A stretch of DNA of 64,000 bases. Origin: Methanorbis furvi. GTDB lineage: Archaea > Halobacteriota > Methanomicrobia > Methanomicrobiales > Methanocorpusculaceae. Shown here one piece after another: positions 23,965 to 33,527 of this stretch. Numbering within the stretch: the first letter of the stretch is position 1; every line of letters starts with the position of its first letter. Both the position numbers and the translations under genes were made by a program. The notes under the pieces were generated by a model. The model was not told the origin of the DNA, searched no databases, and saw only the letters and a program-made list of their open reading frames with translations. Location: NCBI RefSeq assembly GCF_032714615.1, contig NZ_JAWDKA010000002.1, forward strand, positions 124,001 through 188,000, given 5' to 3'.

Positions 23965-24975
23965 TCACGTCGAATCAAAACCAACCATCTGATTGATCAT
24001 AATCTCCGCAATATCAGAACTGTACTCACTCATCCGATGCATACTGTTTGCAATCGTCGTCATCGCCACTGCCTCTTTTACCTTCATCTTCTGCGTGATC
24101 GCAGAAAGTGTATGATACTCAGGCTTCAGCTCATCCGCAGCATCAATAATCGAGTTCGCCTCAGGAATACTGTTCGCATAAATTGCCTTGATACTCCGGT
24201 TAAAGATCTCAAGTGACGCCTCGCCCGCCTTTGTCACCTTCGCAACAACCGTATGGTCAACACGCATATCGATTAGAACAAGAGCTGCTTCAGAAATCGC
24301 CACCGCGTGATCTCCCACCCGCTCAATAATGCGTGAGATCTGATAATAGGTCGCAGCTTTTGCAGGAGTAATCTCCATTCTCCTTGATAGAGCTGGATTT
24401 GTCACAATCAAAGAAAACTGCCGGTGAATCAGCCAGTGCAGACGATCAACATCCGAATCACGTGCCGAAACATCCTCAGCAAGCTCGCGGCGACCCTGCT
24501 CAAGAGCATACAACGCGTCCTCATGCATCGCCTTCACGATTACATACATTCGCCGAATCGTATTCTCAAACGGCATCTCCGAGGGATTCAAAATATCCTT
24601 CAGAATAATACTGTTGTCACTTTCTTCCGCAACCTCCTGACCAATCGTCATCTGCGTAAACTTCCGCACCACCTGCCGGACCTTTGGCGGAATACGTCCG
24701 GCTGATGTAACACGAATCGTCGTAAAACCGGTAATATATGCACCAATAAGAGATCGCAGAAGCATGTTTGGATCAGGATAATCTTTCAGGGAAAACTCCT
24801 TCACCCGCACAGTACTATCATACATCAGATTCGGTGTGAGAAGCAGGGTCCCGTCAGCTTGGGCAATCACACCAACCGGATCATTTTTCTCAATCTTCTG
24901 CTGGCGGACCCAACCTTTCGGCAGGGAAATCACATACGATGACCCTCCCGTAACCTGCACTTTCCGAATTTCCAT
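23965..24975 (-). CDS. AbrB-PhoU phosphate regulator
   Basis: A 336-residue regulator. The first 50 residues are an AbrB/SpoVT-like DNA-binding domain (VQVTGGSSYVISLPKGWVRQQ). The rest is two PhoU-type helical bundles with a VGDHAVAISEAALVL motif and a second bundle ending in MSEYSSDIAEI. PhoU proteins sense phosphate uptake through Pst. It is divergent from pstS across 208 bp, so it likely controls the pst operon. A stand-alone PhoU follows pstB. Confidence 0.9.
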   Translation of the reverse strand: MEIRKVQVTGGSSYVISLPKGWVRQQKIEKNDPVGVIAQADGTLLLTPNLMYDSTVRVKEFSLKDYPDPNMLLRSLIGAYITGFTTIRVTSAGRIPPKVRQVVRKFTQMTIGQEVAEESDNSIILKDILNPSEMPFENTIRRMYVIVKAMHEDALYALEQGRRELAEDVSARDSDVDRLHWLIHRQFSLIVTNPALSRRMEITPAKAATYYQISRIIERVGDHAVAISEAALVLIDMRVDHTVVAKVTKAGEASLEIFNRSIKAIYANSIPEANSIIDAADELKPEYHTLSAITQKMKVKEAVAMTTIANSMHRMSEYSSDIAEIMINQMVGFDST

Positions 24976-25183
24976 TGTCTGAAGTAGTATATGATGCGGA
25001 TGCTATTTATTGACATCCACATATTCTCTATAGACACAATAGCAAGATAGAAAAAACGATAGCCTCATGTCAAAACAGAGATTACTCAATCTATGTCGAG
25101 TATCACTATACCAGATAGCCCCTAATCTTGTAATCGGAAAAACAGCGGAACAGTTCCGTTGGGTTTTCCGGGTGTAATTTCCT

Positions 25184-26032
25184 ATGCGTAGCTTCAAAAG
25201 CTCTCACAAATCTGGTCTTGCCGCTCTTCTTGCAGCAGCAGTTCTCGTTCTCGTGGTCCTCACAGCAGGATGTGTCAGCACACCTGCAGAGGATGATGTC
25301 TCCGGCACCATCTCACTTGCCGGCTCAACAACAGTTCTTCCGGTTGCCCAGGCGGTCGCCGAAGTCTACATGAACAATCACCAGTCCGCAGACATTCAGA
25401 TCAGCGGCGGAGGTTCCGGCGTCGGAGTAACCGCAATCACTGCGGGCACTGCTGATATCGGTATGCTTTCCCGTGATCTCAAAGATTCTGAGAAAACCGG
25501 TAACGACTTCAAAGAGTATGTCATCGGCCGTGACGGAATCGCCATCATTGCAAACCCTGCAAACACCGTCTCTGAACTGACGCTTTCTCAGGTGAAAGAC
25601 ATCTATCAGGGCAAAATCACCAACTGGAAAGAAGTTGGCGGAGCTGACATGCTGATCGTTCTTGTCGGCCGTGATAGTGCATCAGGAACCCGGGAGTTCT
25701 TCACCGAGTTCGTCTTAAACAAAGAAGACGCCGCAAAAACCATGCAGGAACTCAACTCGAACGGAGCAGTACAGAAAAGCGTTGCCCAGACTCCGGGAGC
25801 GATCGGATATGTCTCTCTTGAGTACGTTGATAATACCGTCAAAGCCTTCACCATCGATGGAGTAAAACCCTCAGTCGCAACAGTCATTGACGGAACCTAC
25901 AAGATCAACCGCCCGCTTCTGATGATTACCAAAGGAGAGGCAACCGGCCTTGCAAAAAGCTACCTCGACTTCATCCTTTCATCTGCCGGCCAGAAGATCT
26001 TAAGCGAGAACGGATTCGTTCCAATCGCATAA
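25184..26032 (+). CDS. pstS: Phosphate-binding lipoprotein PstS
   Basis: Extracellular phosphate receptor of the Pst ABC importer, 282 residues. A lipobox-like LTAGCVS near residue 30 anchors it to the membrane. LAGSTTVLPVAQAVAE, GGGSGVGVTAI, DIGMLSRDLK and GRDSASGTREFF are the phosphate-contact blocks. It is first in the pstS-pstCA-pstB-phoU operon, 35 bp before pstCA. Confidence 0.95.
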   Translation: MRSFKSSHKSGLAALLAAAVLVLVVLTAGCVSTPAEDDVSGTISLAGSTTVLPVAQAVAEVYMNNHQSADIQISGGGSGVGVTAITAGTADIGMLSRDLKDSEKTGNDFKEYVIGRDGIAIIANPANTVSELTLSQVKDIYQGKITNWKEVGGADMLIVLVGRDSASGTREFFTEFVLNKEDAAKTMQELNSNGAVQKSVAQTPGAIGYVSLEYVDNTVKAFTIDGVKPSVATVIDGTYKINRPLLMITKGEATGLAKSYLDFILSSAGQKILSENGFVPIA

Positions 26033-26047
26033 CTCCTGTCATCAATC

Positions 26048-26054
26048 TTTTTTT
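26048..26054 (+). terminator. T run between pstS and pstCA
   Basis: Seven T residues 16 bp after the pstS stop. It could lower transcription into the rest of the operon so that the binding protein is made in excess (inference). Confidence 0.3.
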
Positions 26055-26067
26055 CGGGGGAAAAATC

Positions 26068-27984
26068 ATGACGGAACATACAGGCACCAAAGCACGCAGC
26101 CGTGCGGTTCGGGAGAGAGCCATCAAATCTATCTGGCTCGCTACCGCCCTCATCTCTGCTGCTGCTGTTGTCTTCATTCTCGGATACCTGATCTACACAG
26201 CCCTTCCGGCCTTTGCCGAAGTGGGGATTTCAGGATTTTTACTCAATACCGACTGGAACCCGACAGGCTCGACTCCTTCCTATGGTATTGCCGCACTTAT
26301 TATTGATACTCTGCTGGTGACTTTGGGCGCACTCATCTTTGCTGTGCCGCTCGGACTTGCCGCAGCAGTCTACCTATCCTACCTTGCGCCGCCAAAAATC
26401 CGTGACACGGTAAAACCGATCATCGAACTCCTCGCAGGAATTCCATCAGTGGTCTACGGATTTTTTGGTATGGTTGTACTCTGTAATTTTCTCAGAGTCG
26501 CTCTTGACATCCCAAGCGGATTCTGCTGGCTTGCAGCTTCGGTGATTCTCGGTATCATGGCACTTCCAACAATCGTCTCGGTCTCTGAAGACGCTCTCTT
26601 TGCAGTCCCAAAAGATTACCAAGAAGCATCGCTCGGACTTGGGGCAACCTACTGGCACACCATCTCCCGCGTTCTTCTGCCGGCAGCAGCTTCGGGAATC
26701 TCCGCAGCCGTTGTGCTCGGAATGGGTCGGGCAATTGGTGAGACCATGGCGGTTATGATGGTTGCCGGAAACGCTGCGATCATTCCTGATCCGATCTGGA
26801 ATGTTCTCTCGCCGGTCAGAACACTTACCGCAACACTTGGCATCGAAATGGCCGAGGTTGCGACCGGCAGTATGCACTACTATGCCCTCTTTGGCGTCGC
26901 GGTCGTGCTTCTTCTCATCACGCTCATCGTGAACCTCGCGTCTGCGTGGGTGATCAAACGAATGCAGACCGGACAAAAAACCACACCGCACATCTCAAAC
27001 AAAACCAAACGATATCTCAAACTCGCAGCTGTTGCCGCGGCCGCAGTAATTTTCTTCTGTTTCCTTACAGCATCACTCGGCATTCTCTGGGCGATAGGAA
27101 TCTCCGCAGCAGTTGTTGCCTGGTACTTTGGCAGAAAAAAAATTTCGCACAAAGTTGCAGAAAAAAGTTCCTTCGTTTTGATCTATGCCTGTACCGCAGG
27201 GGTCATTCTGATTCTTGCAGTCATTCTCTGGGATATCTTCTCCAATGGACTTCCGGTAATCTCCTGGGAGTTCCTCACCGAAAGTCCAAAAGATCTCGGT
27301 CGGGCAGGAGGAATCTATCCGGCAATTGTTGGAACATTACAGCTGGTTGCCGGAGCAATCATCATTGCGTTGCCGGTAGGAATTGGTGCTGCGATCTATT
27401 TAATCGAGTACGCACGCGAAAATTTCCTGACCAAAGCACTCAGAACCGGAAACGATCTTCTGAACGGAACGCCTTCCATTGTGTTTGGTCTCTTCGGTTT
27501 TGCCTTCTTCGTCATCTACCTGAACTGGGGAATCTGTATGCTGGCAGGTCAGATCTGTCTCGCATTGATGATTCTTCCAACGATCGTTCGGACGACTGAG
27601 GAGGCGCTCAAAGCAGTGCCGAACGCACAGAGGGAAGCATCGCTCGGACTTGGAGCAACCAAATGGCAGACGATTAGAAAGGTCGTTCTCCCCTCAGCTG
27701 CTCCCGGAATTCTTACCGGCGCAATTCTCTCGGTCGGCAGAGCCGCAGGAGAGACCGCCCCAATTATGTTCACAGCTGTTGTGTTCACCAAACGATTCGT
27801 CAGCCTGAACGTATTTGATCCGGTCATGGCACTTCCCTTCCACTTATTCGTCCTCTCGACCAGTGTGCCGGGAGCGACCGCCCAGCAGTACGGAACTGCG
27901 GTCGTTTTGATCGTGATTGTCATGGCAATTTATCTTGCGGCAATCGCTCTTCGCAGACACTACCAGAACAAACTTCTCAGATAA
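26068..27984 (+). CDS. Fused PstC-PstA phosphate permease
   Basis: Both permease subunits of the Pst importer in one 638-residue chain. The first half (about 1-300) is PstC-like with [14 protein letters not shown] and the EAA loop [14 protein letters not shown]. The second half (about 365-638) is PstA-like with [14 protein letters not shown] and [20 protein letters not shown]. About 60 residues with two hydrophobic stretches join them. No internal stop or start is evident. Separate pstC and pstA are the norm. The pstB ATG follows by two bases. Confidence 0.93.
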   Translation: MTEHTGTKARSRAVRERAIKSIWLATALISAAAVVFILGYLIYTALPAFAEVGISGFLLNTDWNPTGSTPSYGIAALIIDTLLVTLGALIFAVPLGLAAAVYLSYLAPPKIRDTVKPIIELLAGIPSVVYGFFGMVVLCNFLRVALDIPSGFCWLAASVILGIMALPTIVSVSEDALFAVPKDYQEASLGLGATYWHTISRVLLPAAASGISAAVVLGMGRAIGETMAVMMVAGNAAIIPDPIWNVLSPVRTLTATLGIEMAEVATGSMHYYALFGVAVVLLLITLIVNLASAWVIKRMQTGQKTTPHISNKTKRYLKLAAVAAAAVIFFCFLTASLGILWAIGISAAVVAWYFGRKKISHKVAEKSSFVLIYACTAGVILILAVILWDIFSNGLPVISWEFLTESPKDLGRAGGIYPAIVGTLQLVAGAIIIALPVGIGAAIYLIEYARENFLTKALRTGNDLLNGTPSIVFGLFGFAFFVIYLNWGICMLAGQICLALMILPTIVRTTEEALKAVPNAQREASLGLGATKWQTIRKVVLPSAAPGILTGAILSVGRAAGETAPIMFTAVVFTKRFVSLNVFDPVMALPFHLFVLSTSVPGATAQQYGTAVVLIVIVMAIYLAAIALRRHYQNKLLR

Positions 27985-27986
27985 TT

Positions 27987-28736
27987 ATGACAAGCGTTAT
28001 TCAAACCAACAATCTCAATCTTTCGTACGGAACCAAACAGGCACTGTTTGAAGTGAATTTCCCGTTTGCAGAAAAAAAAGTCACCGCACTAATCGGTCCT
28101 TCGGGTTGCGGGAAGTCAACTCTTCTCCGTTGTCTCAACCGGATGAATGATCTCATCCCGACCTGTAAGATCAATGGAGAAATTTTGTTCAGAGATGAAA
28201 ATATTCTAAACGCTGATCCTGTCGAGCTTCGCAAACATATCGGCATGGTGTTCCAGCGCCCGAATCCGTTTCCGAAGTCGATCTATGACAATATTGCGTA
28301 TGGTCCCCGCGCTCACGGCGAGCATGATGCGTCAACGCTTGACAAAATTGTCGAGACGAGTCTGAAAGGCGCAGCTCTCTGGGATGAGGTCAAAGACCGT
28401 CTTCATGACTCGGCTCTCGGACTTTCCGGCGGTCAGCAGCAGCGTCTCTGTATTGCACGAACGCTTGCGGTAAGTCCTGAGATTATTCTCATGGACGAGC
28501 CATGTTCAGCACTTGATCCAATCGCCACCTCGAAAATTGAGACGCTGATTACCGATCTCAAGAAAAATTATACGGTTATTATTGTGACTCACAATATGCA
28601 GCAGGCAGCAAGAGTCAGCGATACGACCGGTTTTATGTACATCGGCAAGCTTGTTGAGGTCAATGATACGAAGAAGATCTTTTCAAATCCTGCTGAAGAA
28701 CTCACCGAACGTTATGTTACCGGAAGGTTTGGTTAA
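27987..28736 (+). CDS. pstB: Phosphate ABC transporter ATPase PstB
   Basis: A 249-residue ATPase that powers phosphate import. Walker A is GPSGCGKST, the signature is LSGGQQQR, Walker B is [13 protein letters not shown], and the switch His is in [18 protein letters not shown] and [20 protein letters not shown] are PstB-specific. The gene ends directly at the phoU start. Confidence 0.96.
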   Translation: MTSVIQTNNLNLSYGTKQALFEVNFPFAEKKVTALIGPSGCGKSTLLRCLNRMNDLIPTCKINGEILFRDENILNADPVELRKHIGMVFQRPNPFPKSIYDNIAYGPRAHGEHDASTLDKIVETSLKGAALWDEVKDRLHDSALGLSGGQQQRLCIARTLAVSPEIILMDEPCSALDPIATSKIETLITDLKKNYTVIIVTHNMQQAARVSDTTGFMYIGKLVEVNDTKKIFSNPAEELTERYVTGRFG

Positions 28737-29402
28737 ATGAATGAGTATTTCCATTTGGAGCTTGGCTCCTACAAGGATCAGGTAAACTGGTACGGCCGGT
28801 TTGCGCTTGGTATGCTGAAGAATTCGCTGATGGCGTTTGAGACGATCGATCGCGAGGTTGCGGCAGATGTTGTCCGCCAGAAGGAGTATATCGCGAGCCA
28901 GTATGATCTTTTAAACGAACGCGGTGTTCTGTTGATTGCTCTTAATCAGCCGATGGCGGCAGATCTGAGGCTGATTGCATGCAGTCTGGATATGATTACG
29001 TCGTCTGAACGTGTTGGCCGTTACGGGAAGGATGTCGGTGAGCTGCTTGTGCAGTTTGAGAACCGCGATCATGTTGCACGTCTTGCAAGTCAGTTGTCAA
29101 AGATGGGTACTATTACGGTGTCGATGCTTGATGTTGTGTACAATTCGTTTGCGACCGGAGATACGGAGTCTTTGTCTGCGCTTTCTGCGATGGAGGAGGA
29201 GGTTGATCAGATGTATGATGTTATTTATGCTGATTGTGTTGCGGCAATGGAGGCTGATGTTTCGGTTGTTCCTCAGTGCAGTGCGTATCATATGATCAAT
29301 CGGTATCTTGAGCGGTGTGCGGATCATGCATGCCGGATGGGGGAGAAGGTGTATTATATGCAGACCGGTAAACGGGTGGCTATTGATCACGTCAATGAAT
29401 GA
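28737..29402 (+). CDS. phoU: Phosphate signalling protein PhoU
   Basis: A 221-residue two-bundle PhoU. It begins YFHLELGSYKDQVNWYGRFA and contains NQPMAADLRLIACSLDMITSSERVGRYGKD and RYLERCADHACRMGEK, the two metal-binding E/DxxxD-type repeats. It is the last pst operon gene and abuts pstB. It probably damps Pst activity when phosphate is high. Confidence 0.94.
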   Translation: MNEYFHLELGSYKDQVNWYGRFALGMLKNSLMAFETIDREVAADVVRQKEYIASQYDLLNERGVLLIALNQPMAADLRLIACSLDMITSSERVGRYGKDVGELLVQFENRDHVARLASQLSKMGTITVSMLDVVYNSFATGDTESLSALSAMEEEVDQMYDVIYADCVAAMEADVSVVPQCSAYHMINRYLERCADHACRMGEKVYYMQTGKRVAIDHVNE

Positions 29403-29409
29403 TGTGATC

Positions 29410-29417
29410 TTTTTTTT
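29410..29417 (+). terminator. T-tract terminator of the pst operon
   Basis: Eight T residues seven bases after the phoU stop. Confidence 0.5.
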
Positions 29418-29430
29418 GGAAAACTTCGTG

Positions 29431-29513
29431 AGAAAACGCGAATAGCGCGAATAAAAAATCGCCAATGGCGATTTTTTTAATTCGCGCTATTCGTGCTATT
29501 CGCGTTTTAGATA
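29431..29513. repeat. Dispersed palindromic repeat, family A copy
   Basis: The outer arms are CGCGAATAGCGCGAAT and its complement; the inner palindrome is AATCGCCAATGGCGATTTTT. It lies between the convergent phoU and pyrI genes and may act as a two-way terminator. Confidence 0.8.
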
Positions 29514-29540
29514 TAATCACGTTTCAAATATATCCACATT

Positions 29541-30008
29541 TCAGATATAATCGCCGATATCCATCTCGCGGGAGATGACCGTATCGCAGTAACAGCAGCG
29601 GAACCCACGCGAATGGAAAGTGAACCGGCTTTCAGCAGGCTCGCGGGTATTGGTGATGCAGTTTGGATTCGGGCACTTGATAACACCCGTGATATCAGTT
29701 GGCACCTCGACCGATTTCTTCTCAACCACTTTGGAGTCACGGATAATACTGATCTTTGCGTCTGGTGCAATCAGGGCAAGTTTGTCCACCTCGGACTTGA
29801 CCAGTTCGCGGTTCTCGATCTTGACCATGTCTTTTCTGCCGCCGCGGCTGCTCACCACATTTGTCGCAACCGTGAAGGTCACGTTTGTTCCGTCCTGAAT
29901 TCCAAGAATACGGATCACCGTCAGGCCCTCGCCGGGCGTGATGTGATCGATCACCGTTCCGTTTTTGATCGGTGAGATAACAATTCCTTCGTCGCTTGAC
30001 CGTTTCAT
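29541..30008 (-). CDS. pyrI: Aspartate carbamoyltransferase regulatory chain PyrI
   Basis: A 155-residue regulatory subunit that binds nucleotides and relays allosteric control to PyrB. GTVIDHITPGEGLTVIRILG is the nucleotide-binding part. The zinc domain has CPNPNCI and CCYC. The ATG at 30008 overlaps the pyrB stop (ATGA), so the two are coupled. Confidence 0.95.
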   Translation of the reverse strand: MKRSSDEGIVISPIKNGTVIDHITPGEGLTVIRILGIQDGTNVTFTVATNVVSSRGGRKDMVKIENRELVKSEVDKLALIAPDAKISIIRDSKVVEKKSVEVPTDITGVIKCPNPNCITNTREPAESRFTFHSRGFRCCYCDTVISREMDIGDYI

Positions 30009-30919
30009 GACCGCATCACCTCGTTTAACATCGCCATTCTGATGGGAACACCGTAGTGCGCCTGCTGGAAGTATTTTGCACACGGCATTTTGTCAACCGC
30101 CGGATCGATCTCGTCCACTCTCGGCAGCGGATGCAGTACAATCATCGAGGGTTTTGCCATCTCCAGAAGTTCGGGCGTGACCCGATAGGTTGCGGCAAAG
30201 CTTGCGAACGCCGCAGGGTCCGGGAAACGTTCCCGCTGAAGCCTTGTCACATACAGGACGTCGAGTTCGGGAATGGTTTCTTCGATGTTTTCATGGACGA
30301 TGATCTCCATTCCGGCGTCGGTGAGATCCTGTTTGAGGTGGCTTGGCAGGTCAAGACCTTCGGGAGCGATGGTGTGCAGACGAATGTCATCGTATTTTGT
30401 CAGCGCGGCCGCAAGGGAGTGCACGGTTCTGCCGTACCGCAGGTCTCCCTGAAGTCCGATGTCGATGTTCTCCAGTTTCATGGATTTGCGGATGGTGAAC
30501 AGGTCCAATAGTGTCTGGGACGGATGCTGGCCTGCGCCGTCACCGCCATTGATGACCGGAACGGATGCTACTTCGCTCGCGAGCCGTGCGGCTCCTTCTT
30601 TGGGATGGCGCAGTACGATTGCGTCGGCGTAACCGGAGATGACGCGGATGGTGTCGGAGAGTGTTTCTCCTTTGGCGATTGAGGAGGCTTCGACACTTCC
30701 GAGGTTGAGAATTTTTCCGCCAAGCCGCATCATTGCGGAGGCGAAGGACATTCTGGTTCTGGTACTTGGTTCAAAAAAGAGCACGGCAAGAATTTTTCCC
30801 TCAAGTTCATGTCCGGTGAACTTTTTTTGATCAAACTTTGCAGCAGCCGTGAGAAGAGCGTCAATTTCTTCACGGTCCATGTCCCGTACAGACAGGATAT
30901 TTTTTTGATCATGTGTCAT
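30005..30919 (-). CDS. pyrB: Aspartate carbamoyltransferase catalytic chain PyrB
   Basis: A 304-residue enzyme that joins carbamoyl phosphate to aspartate, step two of pyrimidine synthesis. FFEPSTRTRMSF binds carbamoyl phosphate, GDGAGQHPSQTLLDL and GDLRYGRTVHSL follow, and VLHPLPRVDEI closes the site. I use ATG 30919 because the 35-residue upstream extension is AT-rich and without homology. It is first in the pyrBI operon. Confidence 0.96.
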   Translation of the reverse strand: MTHDQKNILSVRDMDREEIDALLTAAAKFDQKKFTGHELEGKILAVLFFEPSTRTRMSFASAMMRLGGKILNLGSVEASSIAKGETLSDTIRVISGYADAIVLRHPKEGAARLASEVASVPVINGGDGAGQHPSQTLLDLFTIRKSMKLENIDIGLQGDLRYGRTVHSLAAALTKYDDIRLHTIAPEGLDLPSHLKQDLTDAGMEIIVHENIEETIPELDVLYVTRLQRERFPDPAAFASFAATYRVTPELLEMAKPSMIVLHPLPRVDEIDPAVDKMPCAKYFQQAHYGVPIRMAMLNEVMRS

Positions 30920-31020
30920 GGGTTTTTGTCCAACTCTGATATGTGTATTTGTTGCGGGAGAGATAAATAATGGTCGTCTTGGTTTCTTGATCAGAAAAAA
31001 TATATTTGAAAAAAAATTAT

Positions 31021-32034
31021 TCAAACCCCATTCTTCTCCAGATACGCCGCAGTTCGTTTCGCAACATTCTCCTTCAGATTCTCATAAAAGAAAGCATAAT
31101 CATTCGTATGAAACACTCCTTCCGCAAACAGTTCCGGAGTGGAATACACTGCCGGATCAGGGGAGTCGGCAATGAGAACTATCGAACCGTCAACCTCTGC
31201 AAGATATGCGCCGGTAAAGTTCGCCACTCGGGAAGACACACTACCGTTCTCGAAAAATACCGCACCATAGTTCTCATCAGCAGACGCATACGTCCCGTCC
31301 GTCTTCCAGTTCAGCGGATTAATTCCGATCGATCCCGGAAGCACAACAACATTCTCACCAGAAAGCTCTGGCGCCTGCGTGTGATACGTGATGATAACGC
31401 CAGTATCAAGCTCGCCGGTTGCAGGTTTCAGCTGACCGTACTGGGCAAGCTCAAACTCAGAGACGGTATAGCCGATAGGATACGCAGCCACCAGCTTTCC
31501 CTGAAGCTCGGGATCAACGAACAGATCGATCATCAGCTGCTTGATCCGGTATGACCCCTGCGAGTGTCCGGCAAGAATGAACGGCTTTCCATCATTGTAG
31601 TTCTCCAGATAATAAAGGAACGCAGCCTTCGCATCTTCGTAGGCAAGTTGTCCTGCGACATACTGATCTTCTGTCCAGGTGCCGTTACCGATCATCGAGT
31701 AGAGACCGGTCTGCCGGTAGTATGGGGCGTAGACATTTGCCGTCTCCTCATAGACACCTTTGTTCGTCATCACATTCACCACTGCCCGATCCCGGGCTGC
31801 CGGATCACTCAGGTTCATCGAGTCAACGTACAAGTTCGTGGCCAGAGTCGGGTAGAGATAGAAAACATCAACCGCTTTCTGTTCAGCAGATGCGTTCGGC
31901 ACCATCACCCAGTTTTCCGCAAGCGAGTAGTCAAGCGGCTGGTAGGGCGAGTCGCTCACGGGCTCCGGAGTGACGCAGCCTGCAGAAATGATCACAAGAA
32001 AAAGGAGGGGAAGCAAGAAATATCGTTTGTCCAT
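31021..32034 (-). CDS. DUF3089-type alpha/beta-hydrolase lipoprotein
   Basis: A 337-residue exported lipoprotein. After a signal helix the lipobox-like VIISAGCVT places Cys near residue 20. The core has an alpha/beta-hydrolase nucleophile elbow GHSQGS, with DVFYLYPTL, YAPYYRQ and TNDYAFFYENL as in DUF3089 proteins. The substrate is unknown. Internal ATG 32034 is preferred to 32043 because the signal starts there. Confidence 0.8.
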   Translation of the reverse strand: MDKRYFLLPLLFLVIISAGCVTPEPVSDSPYQPLDYSLAENWVMVPNASAEQKAVDVFYLYPTLATNLYVDSMNLSDPAARDRAVVNVMTNKGVYEETANVYAPYYRQTGLYSMIGNGTWTEDQYVAGQLAYEDAKAAFLYYLENYNDGKPFILAGHSQGSYRIKQLMIDLFVDPELQGKLVAAYPIGYTVSEFELAQYGQLKPATGELDTGVIITYHTQAPELSGENVVVLPGSIGINPLNWKTDGTYASADENYGAVFFENGSVSSRVANFTGAYLAEVDGSIVLIADSPDPAVYSTPELFAEGVFHTNDYAFFYENLKENVAKRTAAYLEKNGV

Positions 32035-32087
32035 GGAAAACAATTGGCGGTTATCCTACATAAGTGATACTGGGTTTCTCGCGAAAA

Positions 32088-32367
32088 TTTGAAACGCGAA
32101 GAATGCGAATAGCGCGAATCGCATGCCTTCCACACGCCGTTCCGTCGTGTTTTGCTCCTCCTTTCAGGAGTCGCTTCGGCCTGCTCACCGCTTCGCACGC
32201 CGTTCCGTCGTGCTCACTGCTTCGCAGCTTCGCGGAATAAAAAAATCGCCAATGGTGATTTTTATCGAGTTCTGCAGTTCGTGTTTCAAAAACGCGTCAC
32301 ATAAATTCTATTGGAAAAATCGCCATTGGCGATTTTTTATTTTTTATTCGCGCTATTCGCGTTTCAT
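32088..32367. repeat. Compound family A repeat filling the gap 32035-32366
   Basis: Two family A hairpins (AATCGCCAATGGTGATTTTT near 32250 and AATCGCCATTGGCGATTTTT near 32320) lie between CGCGAATAGCGCGAAT and ATTCGCGCTATTCGCG ends. Between them is a module with CGCATGCCTTC, GGCCTGCTCACCGCTTCGC and two copies of CACGCCGTTCCGTCGTG. No gene is seen in this 332-bp gap. Confidence 0.75.
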
Positions 32368-33191
32368 CAAACCGAAAACGAAACACCATACACCCTCTCA
32401 GGCACCAGCGAATGCACCCGCCACATATCCTCACTCGTCACAACCCCCTCCTGAATCATCCGCTGCATCTTGCGGGGAACCGACCGCGGACCATTCACCG
32501 CCCCAGGCCGTGAAAGATCATCCATATAATCACTCTCAAGCGTGAACTCGCGTTTCTCCAAAAACCAGTCCGCAAGAAACGGCTCCCTGACCGTCACTGA
32601 CGGATGAAGCGGCGTCTCAGTAGTCGCAAAATGTTTCACCACACGAGAAGGATTCATCCCAACTGCTCTTGCCATATCAGGCACATCCAAACAAGGTCCG
32701 CTCTCTGCATGAATTTGTAAAGAACAGTCCAGCTCCCTTGCAAGCATCAAAGCATGGGAAAGCACGCGGTTTGACGCATCCCACACATTCTGCTCGACCG
32801 GATAATGGGGACGGCCTGACTTCAGACCAATCGCTTTCCCTTCCGCCACATACTCAGCCGCCACATCCAAAGCCCCGCACATCAAACGCTCCGCATCCAT
32901 CAAACTCATCCGCTGAGTTAGCCTCCCGATCTCAGCAGGATGCACACCGCACATCGCATAACAACCGCAGCCCTCAGTTCGCACCGCGTCCGCAGTTGCC
33001 AACAACTCATCAAACACAGCCCGGAAATCCTCAGGCTTCGTTGGAGAGATCTCATGCGACCAGGACGGCAGAGACACCAGAACAATATGCGTCCCCCCAG
33101 ACCGCATAAACTCCCGAACTACTGAGGGACCAACACCTGCCCGACGATTAATATGAAAATGATCATCCAGAATCGGAAAAGACTCAGACAT
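32367..33191 (-). CDS. TatD-like metal-dependent hydrolase (COG1099 type)
   Basis: A 274-residue predicted TIM-barrel metal hydrolase. FPILDDHFHINRRAGVG gives the first metal ligands (HFH). CGVHPAEIG, AIGLKSGRPHYPV, LQIHAESGP and LESDYMDD supply later strands and metal residues. The archaeal group is uncharacterised. Its stop overlaps the end of a family A repeat. It lies 2 bp downstream of mptD on the same strand. Confidence 0.85.
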   Translation of the reverse strand: MSESFPILDDHFHINRRAGVGPSVVREFMRSGGTHIVLVSLPSWSHEISPTKPEDFRAVFDELLATADAVRTEGCGCYAMCGVHPAEIGRLTQRMSLMDAERLMCGALDVAAEYVAEGKAIGLKSGRPHYPVEQNVWDASNRVLSHALMLARELDCSLQIHAESGPCLDVPDMARAVGMNPSRVVKHFATTETPLHPSVTVREPFLADWFLEKREFTLESDYMDDLSRPGAVNGPRSVPRKMQRMIQEGVVTSEDMWRVHSLVPERVYGVSFSV

Positions 33192-33193
33192 TT

Positions 33194-33517
33194 TCAGTCA
33201 AGAATCTTCATCATCGGATAACCATTCTCAAACTTCAGCTGCGCCCGACAGACAGCATTCCCGAACTTCGTCTCAATCACCGCATCATACATCGCACCAG
33301 TCAGCTCCGAGTACCCAAACGGATTCTCATTCATCAGCGTTCGGTCCAGACGCACCTCAATATGCGTCACATACGGCTGAAGCGAGACCGCACTCTCAAT
33401 TGCCGCCTCAACCTTCTCAGCCGTTGACCTGCTGATAGGCGTTCCCACAAACTGGTGGTAAAGTGCACCAAGTTTAATCGCTGCTTCAAACACTGCATTT
33501 TCTCGATCAGTTGCCAT
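33194..33517 (-). CDS. mptD: Dihydroneopterin aldolase, MptD type
   Basis: A 107-residue enzyme of the DUF372 family, typified by M. jannaschii MptD, which cleaves dihydroneopterin in tetrahydromethanopterin synthesis. FEAAIKLGALYHQFVGTPIS is the family hallmark. GYSELTGAMYDAVI and a final LKFENGYPMMKILD also match. It is sandwiched between mcm and the TatD-like gene, spaced by a few bases, so all three may be one transcript. Confidence 0.82.
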   Translation of the reverse strand: MATDRENAVFEAAIKLGALYHQFVGTPISRSTAEKVEAAIESAVSLQPYVTHIEVRLDRTLMNENPFGYSELTGAMYDAVIETKFGNAVCRAQLKFENGYPMMKILD

Positions 33518-33527
33518 TGTTATTTCC

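Noticed and set aside
26446-26991. Minus-strand frames inside pstCA
   Set aside because: They are rich in Cys, His and Arg from antisense of hydrophobic codons; pstCA itself is certain.
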